NCBI GenBank assembly: GCA_031257955.1
Contig: JAIRNQ010000161.1
Location: 1-5,902 of the forward strand
Length of the DNA: 5,902 bases
Origin: Deltaproteobacteria bacterium
GTDB taxonomy: Bacteria; Desulfobacterota; Desulfarculia; Adiutricales; Adiutricaceae
Direction: 5' to 3'
Shown here: piece by piece, positions 1-5,690 of the stretch
How the letters are laid out: the number at the start of each line of letters is the position of its first letter
Position numbering within the stretch: position 1 is the stretch's first letter
The notes under the pieces: generated by a model
Databases searched by the model: none
Told to the model about the DNA's origin: nothing
What the model saw: the letters and a program-made list of their open reading frames with translations, nothing else
Made by a program: the position numbers and the translations under genes

Positions 1-667
1 CTAAGTTTTTTATGTGCTGGTCGTCGTCGGAGATCTCGGCGGCGTTTTTTAGTTTTACGTACTGTTCAAGGTTGGTGACGTCAACGCCGCCGCTCGGGCC
101 GCCCTCGTAAAGCCCGGTCGCGCCCTTAACCGAAACGTTAAAGGCGTAGATGTCGCCGATGAGTTTTCTGAGGTTGGTTTGGTTGAGGATGACCGGCTCG
201 GGCCTGATGTTGGCTACCCTTCTGACGTCGTCCAAAACGGCCTGGTAGAAGGGGTGGCGAACGCCTACCTTGAGAACGCTTCCCTCCACGCCCAGCGGCA
301 AGACCAAGTGCCGGTAGGCAAAGGATCGGGGCAGCAAGCGGGTCACGTAGTCGCTGTCGAGCTCCCTTTGCTCGACCCTCAAATATTGCAGCCCGCTGTC
401 TTGGGCCATGAGGTGGGCCAAAACGTCGTCGTCGACCAGGCGCCCCTCGGCCGCCCCCAAAAGCGGTAGCTTCAGGCTAACCACGTAATCGAGCGGGTCG
501 GCCATCTGCAAGGTCCTGGGCTCGTTGCCGTGGCGCTTGACGTTCTTGAAGGCCGTCCCATAATCCGCGGCCAGGGACTGGCTTTGGCTTTGCCCTATCA
601 GCCCGGCGTTGAGCAACAGCCCCAAGAGGTACTCGACCGTAAATTTGCCATTCGCGGCTTTAGCCAT
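1..667 (-). CDS. GspE/PulE-family secretion or type IV pilus assembly ATPase, N-terminal part (runs off the left edge)
   Basis: The minus strand reads open from ATG at 667 to the window edge: 222 complete codons, no stop. The start MAKAANGKFTVEYLLGLLLN, followed by NAGLIGQSQ, is the short helical lead-in of these proteins. Residues about 75-175 form the GspE_N/MshEN-type domain (LVDDDVLAHLMAQDSGL, LPRSFAYRHLVLPLG, LKVGVRHPF, ending LIGDIYAF). Residues 200-222 (LEQYVKLKNAAEISDDDQHI, then KNL) match the linker just before the catalytic domain. The Walker A and B motifs would lie beyond the edge. A GGTGA Shine-Dalgarno sits 6 nt before the ATG. The family forms cytoplasmic hexameric ATPases that power type II secretion or type IV pilus assembly. 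Which of the two cannot be told without the C-terminus and neighbours. Its N-terminal layout recalls deltaproteobacterial members. No promoter is convincing upstream. Confidence 0.9.
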   Translation of the reverse strand, partial: MAKAANGKFTVEYLLGLLLNAGLIGQSQSQSLAADYGTAFKNVKRHGNEPRTLQMADPLDYVVSLKLPLLGAAEGRLVDDDVLAHLMAQDSGLQYLRVEQRELDSDYVTRLLPRSFAYRHLVLPLGVEGSVLKVGVRHPFYQAVLDDVRRVANIRPEPVILNQTNLRKLIGDIYAFNVSVKGATGLYEGGPSGGVDVTNLEQYVKLKNAAEISDDDQHIKNL

Positions 668-993
668 TCAGATTCACCACAATAAAACTGCCCCAGGCCC
701 CAAAGCTGGCCCGGGGTCCCAAATCCGGACCGGGGCTCTGCCCGGGCCGGCGGAGGCCGCAATCGGTCCCTCGGGCGGCCATTCCCTGGCGGGACGGGGC
801 TGCCCGGGCCGCGGCGGCATGGCCGTGGGTCGCTCGGCTTCAGGACGATAATACTATAAAACGGAGAGCTTTTCCATTACGGCCACAAGATTGTGTGTGC
901 CATTGGCCTGAATTTAAGCGGGATTACTGGCCTAAAGTCCAATACGGCGATCCCTGGCCGGGCTTTCCGCCTATCCGGGGCGGTCCCAGCCAG

Positions 994-1019
994 TCCGGAC
1001 CGACTCCAGCCGGTCCGGA
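994..1019. repeat. Perfect 9-bp inverted repeat (hairpin)
   Basis: The arms TCCGGACCG (994-1002) and CGGTCCGGA (1011-1019) are exact reverse complements around an 8-base loop. The same nonamer occurs at 724-732. No T-run follows on either strand, so this is not an intrinsic terminator. It could be a protein-binding site or a relic of a small dispersed repeat. Confidence 0.6.
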
Positions 1020-1153
1020 TCGGCCGCGAGAGACGACAAATCAGTCGGTTCTGGTTTTTGGACGACACCGGGCCGGACGGGGTCCGTTACAGGGTCAAGG
1101 GACTTTTGTATAGCTATAACTATATGTAATCACCTTAAAAAATTGTAGCGTTG

Positions 1154-1180
1154 GCCCGGGCGCCAATCTCGTCCCCGGGC
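1154..1180. repeat. GC inverted repeat at the edge of the AT-rich island
   Basis: The arms GCCCGGG (1154-1160) and CCCGGGC (1174-1180) flank a 13-base loop. On the minus strand a run of six T (1139-1144 on the plus strand) follows about 10 bases after the stem, so a weak minus-strand terminator is possible. No minus-strand gene is seen upstream of it. Confidence 0.4.
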
Positions 1181-1240
1181 GCTTCGGTCGGTTCTCCCCG
1201 CTCCGATCCGGTCGGATGTCGGAGGGTCAACCCCAAACGT

Positions 1241-1800
1241 TAGAAGTTTTTGGCGAAAAAATGGCCCGTGTTAGTTTTTTGCTCGATGGCCAAAAGTTCC
1301 ATAAAAATAACCGTCACCAATAAAACCTGAATAATCCAGGCTAAAATAATTTTGAAGAGTTTTTAACCAAAACGATCTTTAAAAAGTAAGACTTGTTTTA
1401 TAAAATAAATGTTTTAAACATATTAAATAATTTTTATGACTGTTTAAGCTGGCAAAGATCTGATCTTAGGTATCTATTATTTATTTAAAAATATTAGTCA
1501 ATATAATTATAGAAATTAGAGTATTAAAATTAATTTTCAACTGATTCCAGGGCAATTTTTTTAGGACATCGATCCTGTTTTAGCCATGCAACTTTTCTAG
1601 TCTTTTTGGGCCATTTTTAGGCAAGGGCTGGGATTTTGCAAAAAAACTAACGTTGGTTATGGAATAAAAAGACTGGGTTCATGGAGCGTATAATGCATTA
1701 TTACAATAGCAACAGTCGTTGAATTTAATGCCTAGTTACTTATATAACGTAATTATTTAATCTGGGTCCCGAAACTCTTGAAAAAATTTCTCAGACGGTG
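1241..1800. other. AT-rich island without genes
   Basis: About 560 bases with no frame of meaningful length on either strand. The core 1381-1560 has only 35 G or C in 180 bases, against about 70% in the flanking GC-rich DNA. It contains short palindromes: AAGATC-T-GATCTT at 1455-1467 and a one-mismatch palindrome AACTAAC/GTTGGTT at 1645-1658. A perfect TATAAT at 1689-1694 on the plus strand has no -35 at the right distance. I recognise no RNA gene. It may be decayed sequence or an AT-rich regulatory spacer. Confidence 0.55.
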
Positions 1801-2317
1801 GTATTATGGGTCATCAAGCTGACAAGTCCAGTCCTTTGGGTCTGGCTCGCCCGCCGTCCTCGGTCCCACACGAGGATGGTTGGAAGGTTTTAATGCAAGG
1901 GCCCTGGACGGGGCCGTCGAAGGCGATGGCCGGTTTTCCGGCCGAGGCCCATTTCGGCGCCTACCGTCGCCCGGTTCGCCAACGGTCGCTTTGGTACCCA
2001 TCGGTTGCCGGGGTGGCCAACGGTCGTCCGGGACGTCACCGTCACCCGGGTGGCCAACGGTCGCTTTGGTAGCCATCGGTTGCCGGGGTGGCCAACGGTC
2101 GTCCGGGACGTCACCCGTCACCCGGGTGGCCAACGGTCGCCTTGGTAGCCATCGGTTGCCAGGGTGGCCAACGGTCGCCTTGGTCGCCTCGGCCGCATTG
2201 TTTACCCAAACCGCGAGTGCGCGTTGCCAGGCCGTAACGAGTTTCACCCGACCATGGAATAAAATCCCACTTTTATTACGAACGGTAGTTCGAACGTAAC
2301 ATGGTCTGGGACAATGG
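1801..2317. other. GC-rich spacer holding the minisatellite, probably non-coding
   Basis: GC content rises sharply at about 1800. Several overlapping frames are open here (plus 1806-2072 and 1880-2299, minus 1804-2247), but none resembles a known protein. All owe their length to the GC-rich repeat array. The array periods of 37-38 and 75-76 bp shift the reading frame between copies, which argues against a repeated protein. The plus frame from ATG 1806 does have a GGTGG a few bases upstream, so a short unknown peptide is not excluded. A weak 5-bp hairpin (CGAAC/GTTCG, 2279-2292) lies near the right end. Confidence 0.4.
1962..2186. repeat. Minisatellite of alternating 37-38-bp half-units (A and B)
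   Basis: The core GCCAACGGTCG starts at 1978, 2016, 2053, 2091, 2129 and 2167, a spacing of 38, 37, 38, 38 and 38. The half-units alternate. Type A (1978, 2053, 2129) continues with a ctttggta...catcggttgcc variant. Type B (2016, 2091) continues tccgggacgtcac...gtcacccgggtg. The last copy (2167) begins as A and fades. A degenerate end of a B unit lies just before 1978. The A+B period is thus 75 then 76 bp, the difference being one inserted C. B units end in the perfect palindrome CACCCGGGTG. The spacers themselves repeat, so this is not a CRISPR array. Confidence 0.9.
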
Positions 2318-2389
2318 TTTTTTTCTTTTTTTGCCTGTTCGGCGGCGCCCGTTGAGGCGCGCCGCTCGGCTGGCGGGGGTATGCCTTAA
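2318..2389 (+). promoter_or_regulatory. Leader of the inositol monophosphatase gene: T-tract, hairpin and ribosome site
   Basis: A T7-C-T7 tract (2318-2332) is followed by a GC hairpin: GCGGC-GCC (2342-2349) pairs with GGC (2356-2358) and GCCGC (2361-2365), with a 2-base bulge and a 6-base loop. A GGGGG at 2375-2379 lies 10 bases before the ATG at 2390 and is the likely, suboptimal ribosome site. The T-tract precedes the stem, so this is not a plus-strand terminator. No clear -35/-10 pair was found. Confidence 0.35.
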
Positions 2390-3235
2390 ATGACCTCGAC
2401 AGACGTAACCACTATGGAGAGTCCAAAAAATCTACTTCAAGTCGCCCTCGAAGCGGCCAATGCCAGTGGCAGGTATCTTGCCGAAGGTTTTGGCCGGGCA
2501 GTTGACGTTAAATTCAAGGGTGACATAGATCTGGTCACCCAGTACGATTTGGGCTCCGAGGAGATCATCCGCAAGATTCTCAACCGGAATTATCCGGGCC
2601 ATTCCATCTTGGGCGAGGAAGGGGGACTCCAACCCTCCAAATCCGCCTACCGCTGGTACATCGACCCCCTGGACGGGACGACCAACTTTTCCCGAAACCA
2701 CGCCTTCTTTGCCGTTTCCATTGCCTGCTGCCTGATGATTCCCGGAAGGCCCCCTAGGCCGTTGGCTGCCGTGGTCGAGGCCCCGGTTCTCCGGGAGACC
2801 TACTGGGCCTATGAGGGCGGCGGGGCTTGGCTCAGCCAGGACATCCCCGGCCGGGGGCCAATAGAGGACCGGGTCAAATCCACCCAGGTGACCAATCCTT
2901 TGCAAGCCTAGGTCTGTACCGGTTTTCCTTACGACGTGTCTAAACGCACGGCCAAGGTGGTGGAACCGCTGACCAAGATCCTACCCAAAGTTCAGGCGGT
3001 GAGAAGGGCCGGCGCGGCCTCCCTGGACATGGCCTACGTGGCCGCCGGGCGAGCCGAGGGTTACTTCGAGTTTGGCCCCAAGGCCTGGGATTTGGCCGCC
3101 GGCATATTGCTGGTGACCGAGTCCGGTGGCTTGGTCAGCGACATAACCGGTGGGGCTTACGTTCTCGAGAAAAGCGAGAGCATCATCGCCGCCGGCTCGG
3201 CCTTCCATCCCATTTTGGTCTCGCTCATTAACTGA
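2390..3235 (+). CDS. Inositol monophosphatase family (SuhB-type) phosphatase, interrupted by one in-frame TAG
   Basis: The reading frame spans 281 codons plus a terminal TGA and is unbroken except for TAG at codon 174 (2909-2911). The length is close to the roughly 265-275 residues usual for the family. Motifs in order: GEEGG (75-79); the metal-binding IDPLDGTTNF (91-100); TGFPYD (177-182); RRAGAASLDMAYVAAG (205-220); KAWDLAAG (232-239), carrying the last metal-ligand Asp. These enzymes are Mg-dependent, lithium-sensitive phosphomonoesterases acting on inositol phosphates or related substrates. Substrate is not predictable here. The TAG falls after LQA and before VCTGFPYD, where relatives carry Leu or Ile, so one change from TTG would create it. 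Terminated at TAG, the 173-residue product lacks the WDLAAG ligand and should be inactive. The GTG at 2936 is not a credible independent start. Start ATG 2390 is preferred over 2414, which has no ribosome site. Confidence 0.88.
2909..2911 (+). other. In-frame TAG codon inside the phosphatase gene
   Basis: The codons ...TTG CAA GCC TAG GTC TGT ACC GGT... keep one frame on both sides, and family homology is continuous across the stop. Options are a recent nonsense mutation, a sequencing or assembly error, or amber read-through (suppressor tRNA or pyrrolysine). No pyl gene or amber tRNA is visible in the window. Confidence 0.85.
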
Positions 3236-3560
3236 GCCCCACCATGACCTTACTACCTACGCCCGCTTTGGTCGCGGCCCCCGGCCGGGCCAAAGCTTGG
3301 GTGAAGGGACCCCTTCGGACTGCCGTTTCCCCCAAAACCTTTTGGCCCCGCCTTTAATCCTTAAATACCCAAAAACGAAATTGATACAAAAAAAAATAAG
3401 GCCGGGCGATTTTGGCCGCCCGGCCAGGGGAAAATCACGCGCTCGTTTTGGCCCCCGAAAGGGAGCGGCGTTTCTTGGCGAAAAGGGGGTCCCGTTGCGC
3501 CAAGGGGCCATTTTTGGCGTCGGCGCCGAAAGGGTGCCGAAAAACCTTGGGCCCGAGAAA
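3236..3560. other. Convergent spacer between the phosphatase gene and cheW
   Basis: The two genes point at each other across 325 bases. No gene is seen. The only strong signal is the minus-strand terminator at 3388-3425. A 5-bp GC hairpin (GGCCC 3276-3280 / GGGCC 3287-3291) lies downstream of the phosphatase stop but has no following T-run, so no plus-strand terminator is convincing. The minus frame after the cheW TAG stays open for 41 codons to a TGA at 3437-3435. That tail does not resemble CheW. Confidence 0.55.
3388..3425 (-). terminator. Intrinsic terminator for cheW
   Basis: Read on the minus strand, a perfect 9-bp stem GGCCGGGCG/CGCCCGGCC (3417-3425 and 3400-3408, 8-base loop) is followed at once by TTATTTTTTTTT (3388-3399). 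This is a textbook rho-independent terminator. It lies about 135 bases after the cheW stop. On the plus strand the stem has no trailing T-run, so it serves only the minus strand. Confidence 0.9.
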
Positions 3561-4082
3561 CTAAAAGAGCCCCAGCCCGGAGAGATCCTCGCCGGCCAGG
3601 ATGCGGTCGATGTCCAGGAGGATTTTAACCCCCTTGCCGATCTTGGCCATGCCCAGGATGTATTCGGTGTTGAGCCTGGAGCCAAAGGCCGGGGCGGCCT
3701 CGATGTCGTCGGCCTTGATGTTTACCACCTCGGAAACGTAATCGACCACGATACCGATGTGAATGAATTTTTCCGGGTTCACGGCCACGTCAACCACGAT
3801 GATGCTGGTGCGGTCGGTGTACTCGGCCTCGCTCATGGCGAATTTTAGTCTTAGATCGACCACCGGTATGACTTTGCCGCGAAGGTTTATGACCCCTTTG
3901 ACGAAGCCGGGGGTTTGCGGGACCGAGCGGATGGGCATCATGCCGATGATCTCGCGAACCTTTAGGATGCCGATTCCGTATTCTTCGTTGGCTAGCGAGA
4001 AGGTCAAAAACTTGCCTTCCTGTCCGGCTGCCCGGCCTTTGTTAAGCTCGGGTTGGTTTCTCGCTGAAGTTGCTGCGCTCAT
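3561..4082 (-). CDS. cheW: Chemotaxis adaptor protein CheW
   Basis: The 173-residue product fits CheW in length and motifs. CheW is the cytoplasmic scaffold that couples chemoreceptors to the histidine kinase CheA. The CheW domain begins at about residue 23 (GKFLTFSLANEEYGIGILKV) and continues with REIIGMMPIRSVPQTPGFVK. The diagnostic GVINLRGKVIPVVDLRLKF is at 63-81. Then come TSIIVVDV (92-99), IGIVVDYVSEVVNI (109-122) and the closing VKILLDIDRIL (152-162). Residues 1-22 are a polar lead. ATG at 4082 is taken as the start, but its ribosome site is poor. TTG at 4094, four codons upstream, has GGGGG six bases before it and is a real alternative. The gene ends in TAG. It is an orphan: no cheA, receptor or cheY lies nearby. 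It is probably transcribed alone, with the terminator at 3388-3425. Confidence 0.93.
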   Translation of the reverse strand: MSAATSARNQPELNKGRAAGQEGKFLTFSLANEEYGIGILKVREIIGMMPIRSVPQTPGFVKGVINLRGKVIPVVDLRLKFAMSEAEYTDRTSIIVVDVAVNPEKFIHIGIVVDYVSEVVNIKADDIEAAPAFGSRLNTEYILGMAKIGKGVKILLDIDRILAGEDLSGLGLF

Positions 4083-4100
4083 ATAATAACCCAAGTTGCG

Positions 4101-4118
4101 CCCCCATTTCGCTGGGGG
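4101..4118 (-). promoter_or_regulatory. Hairpin in the cheW leader
   Basis: CCCCCA (4101-4106) pairs with TGGGGG (4113-4118) around a 6-base loop, 19 bases before the cheW ATG. On the minus-strand RNA the G-run nearest the gene is the one that would serve as ribosome site for the alternative TTG start at 4094, so pairing could hide it. The regulatory role is inference only. Confidence 0.35.
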
Positions 4119-4158
4119 GAGATATTGTTATGCCACTAAAAACCGGACATTTCGCCGA

Positions 4159-4205
4159 GGCTCCGCGGGGAGCCCCCGCCCTTTGGGAGGCGGGGCGTTT
4201 TCGTT
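4159..4205 (+). terminator. Tandem hairpins, terminator-like on the plus strand
   Basis: Two stems abut: GGCTCC (4159-4164) / GGAGCC (4169-4174) with a 4-base loop, then CCCCGCC (4174-4180) / GGCGGGG (4189-4195) with an 8-base loop. The second is followed by CGTTTTCGTT, a short, interrupted T-run. No plus-strand gene is seen just upstream. It may end antisense transcription from the cheW region. Alternatively, on the minus strand it may be part of the cheW leader. Confidence 0.4.
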
Positions 4206-4622
4206 AGTTGAAAGTAAAATAAAAGCCCGATAACCCCTTAACGTTGCCGCCAACGGCGGCGGGTACCTATAGACACTATACTAAAATTACGACTTTATCA
4301 CAAACTTTGTTTGATTTGGGAAGGTTAAACTGGCTTTCCTCCGTCTAACCGGGCCTTGCCAGAAACGACCGAAAGCTCTTTACCTAAAAATCAAGTTTTT
4401 AATCTTTAAATACTAATAATTTTATTCTCAATTCGCAAACACATTTACTTTAATTAAAAACAAATTTAATGACAACTGACATATCGCTATTGGAACAATC
4501 TATTCTGGCAATAGATCATTAATAGATATCTAATCAGTAACTAAACAGTTTCATACACTGTTCTTTTTATAGTTAAACGGCTGGCAAATTTACGACTAAA
4601 CTTATAGGAGTTTGGTTTAAGT
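4206..4622. other. Second AT-rich island without genes
   Basis: No meaningful open frame exists on either strand. The core 4381-4500 has 27 G or C in 120 bases. It contains small hairpins: GCCGCC/GGCGGC with loop AAC near 4246-4260, ATCTATT/AATAGAT near 4499-4517, and AACAGT (4544-4549) / ACTGTT (4557-4562). The last is followed by CTTTTTAT, a weak plus-strand terminator. A sigma-28-like GCCCGATAA near 4225-4233 has no gene downstream. I recognise no RNA family. Confidence 0.5.
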
Positions 4623-4694
4623 TCGCCAATGGCACCCTTGGGCGATTAAAACGGCGGACTCCCGCCGGACCAATCAAGCTTCCTTTTTTGGAAG
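4623..4694. repeat. Cluster of three short hairpins
   Basis: Three stems follow one another: TCGCCAATGG (4623-4632) with CCTTGGGCGA (4636-4645), 8 of 10 pairs; CGGCGG (4652-4657) with CCGCCG (4662-4667), perfect; and CTTCC (4679-4683) with GGAAG (4690-4694) around six T. No known RNA is recognised. They could belong to an untranslated RNA on either strand. Confidence 0.35.
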
Positions 4695-4841
4695 TTGTTT
4701 CAGTTTAGCCCAGTTGGCGCCCAAAATCCAGAGCCAAGCGGCTTTATGGTGTCTGGAAATACCAAAAAAATTCAAAAATCCTATTCGCTACCCAAAGCTG
4801 GCCGGCAAGTCTTGCCGGCCGGGGATATCTCGCTCCTTGGC
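4695..4841. other. Non-coding stretch downstream of ubiE
   Basis: This is the 3' side of the minus-strand methyltransferase gene. The plus frame starting at 4695 mainly overlaps the end of ubiE and has no recognisable domain, so it is not called. The region holds the hairpin at 4800-4820 and A-rich runs at about 4763-4776 that read as T-runs on the minus strand. Confidence 0.4.
4763..4820 (-). terminator. Probable terminator region for ubiE
   Basis: A perfect 9-bp stem GGCCGGCAA (4800-4808) / TTGCCGGCC (4812-4820) with a 3-base loop begins about 20 bases after the ubiE stop. The strong T-runs on the minus strand come only about 20 bases after the stem (plus-strand A-runs at 4763-4776), so the geometry is not classical. 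Termination here is likely but not certain. Confidence 0.5.
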
Positions 4842-5690
4842 TTAAACGGCCGGCGGCGCCTGGCCGATGAGGGCCGGCTTGTGGCCCCAGACGATGGCCG
4901 CCGCCCCGAAGGTATAGTGCCGGTAGCCCAACCCGACGAAGCCGGAACGGCGTAAATCGTCGATCAGGCGTGCCGGGTGCGGAAACTTCAGTACCGAGTC
5001 GCCCAGGTAGGCGTAGGCGTCGCCGGGGATCTGGTAGATTTGGTTGGCCACGAAGGGGATGACCCTCTTTAGGTGAAAGCGGCGCAGGGGGGCCAAGAGG
5101 GAACGGGGCTCGAAGACGACTTCAAGGACCAGGAAACGACCGCCGGGCTTGAGGAGCCGCAGGACCGAAGCGTAGAGGGCTTTTTTTTCGGCGATGTTTC
5201 TGAGCCCGAAGGAAATGGTTATCGAGTCGAAAGATTCGGCCGGCAGATCCGGCCTCACGGCATCGCCCAGGACCAAGTCCGGCGAGGGTCCGGTCAATAG
5301 TCCCGAGTCGGTGGCCGTTTGGATTTTTTCGCTGGCCAGCCAGAGCATGGGCTCGGAGAAGTCCAAGCCGGTTACTTTGGCCATGGGGCGAAACTTTTTT
5401 ATCGAGAGTATTTGCTCTCCCGTGCCCGTGGCCAGATCCAGGAATTTCCCAGGGGCATCGGGTGGGCCTGGGGAGTCGGGAGTGCCGGGAGATCCCTTGG
5501 CGCCATGGGAACCATCGGGTCCCGGCTTCCCCGGGACCCAAAGGCGGCGGCTGAGACCGTCCCGCCAAAAGGCGTCCCGGCCAAGGCTCATCAGCGAGTT
5601 TAGCGAATCGTAACGGCCGGAGATGTCCGAGAACATTGCCTCGATGTCGGCGGGCCCAGTTCGTGGGTGGGGCGTCTGGGATTCAGGCAT
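4842..5690 (-). CDS. ubiE: UbiE/MenG-family quinone C-methyltransferase with a collagen-like insert
   Basis: 282 residues from ATG 5690; E. coli UbiE is about 251. The family methylates demethylmenaquinone and the ubiquinone precursor using SAM. In a deltaproteobacterium menaquinone would be expected (MenG role), an inference. Visible features: MFSDISGRYDSLNSLMSLG near residue 19, the N-terminal UbiE signature region; SAM motif I LDLATGTGE (84-92); acidic end of the next strand VTGLDFSEPM (106-115); SFDSITISFGLRN (153-165), highly typical of UbiE; RLLKPGGRFLVLE (178-190); and GDAYAYLGDSV (223-233). Residues 54-81 are Gly-X-Y repeats inserted just before motif I, where relatives have a short linker. 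The tail after WGHKP is slightly long. An upstream in-frame TTG at 5708 would add six residues; neither start has a clear ribosome site. The stop is TAA. Confidence 0.93.
   Translation of the reverse strand: MPESQTPHPRTGPADIEAMFSDISGRYDSLNSLMSLGRDAFWRDGLSRRLWVPGKPGPDGSHGAKGSPGTPDSPGPPDAPGKFLDLATGTGEQILSIKKFRPMAKVTGLDFSEPMLWLASEKIQTATDSGLLTGPSPDLVLGDAVRPDLPAESFDSITISFGLRNIAEKKALYASVLRLLKPGGRFLVLEVVFEPRSLLAPLRRFHLKRVIPFVANQIYQIPGDAYAYLGDSVLKFPHPARLIDDLRRSGFVGLGYRHYTFGAAAIVWGHKPALIGQAPPAV
5448..5531 (-). repeat. Collagen-like Gly-X-Y coding repeat inside ubiE
   Basis: Codons 54-81 read GKP GPD GSH GAK GSP GTP DSP GPP DAP G, that is ten triplet positions with Gly at eight and Asp at two. Both Asp codons (GAC, GAT) are one G-to-A change from Gly codons, suggesting an originally perfect run. 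It lies between the N-terminal helix (FWRDGLSRRLW) and SAM motif I (FLDLATGTGE). Confidence 0.8.

Larger units (their letters stand above)
668..1240. other. GC-rich non-coding part of the divergent spacer, with inverted repeats
   Basis: No credible gene is seen here. The open frames on both strands are short, overlap one another, have no recognisable domains and lack good ribosome sites. The stretch is rich in small GC hairpins and contains the nonamer TCCGGACCG at 724-732 and 994-1002 and its reverse complement at 1011-1019. A 10-bp AT palindrome (tatagctata) lies near 1110-1120. Any promoter for the minus-strand ATPase gene should lie in the first 200 bases. A TATAGTATTAT-like stretch on the minus strand near 848-860 is the only -10-like candidate, and no matching -35 is evident. 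Confidence 0.5.

Noticed and set aside
1978..2186. CRISPR array suggested by 37-38-bp spacing
   Set aside because: The sequences between the repeated cores are themselves repeated (types A and B), and no cas genes are seen.
1804..2247. 147-codon minus-strand frame across the minisatellite
   Set aside because: It starts at GTG without a ribosome site, has no recognisable domain, and its length comes from a GC-rich repeat whose period is not constantly a multiple of three.
2279..2292. tRNA T-arm-like GTTCGAAC
   Set aside because: It is part of a small hairpin, with no acceptor stem, anticodon arm or D-arm around it.
1880..2299. 139-codon plus-strand frame across the same repeat
   Set aside because: It starts at TTG with no ribosome site, overlaps the other frames, and has low-complexity repeat-derived content.
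2936..3235. Separate small gene starting at GTG 2936
   Set aside because: It is in the same frame as the upstream phosphatase and supplies its missing C-terminal motifs, so it is the second part of one gene.
3257..3848. Long frames over the convergent spacer and antisense to cheW
   Set aside because: CheW homology on the minus strand in another frame explains the region, and the products have no known features.
4210..4233. Sigma-28-like promoter (GCCCGATAA) near the chemotaxis gene
   Set aside because: It faces away from cheW on the plus strand with no gene downstream, and the -35 and spacing do not fit well.
4291..4300. DnaA-box-like TTTATCACA
   Set aside because: One base is missing from the consensus and there is no cluster of boxes, so an origin is not supported.
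5194..5613. Plus-strand 139-codon frame with Gly/Pro-rich content, collagen-like at first sight
   Set aside because: It is antisense to ubiE, whose motifs are unmistakable. GGN/CCN codons give Gly/Pro on both strands.
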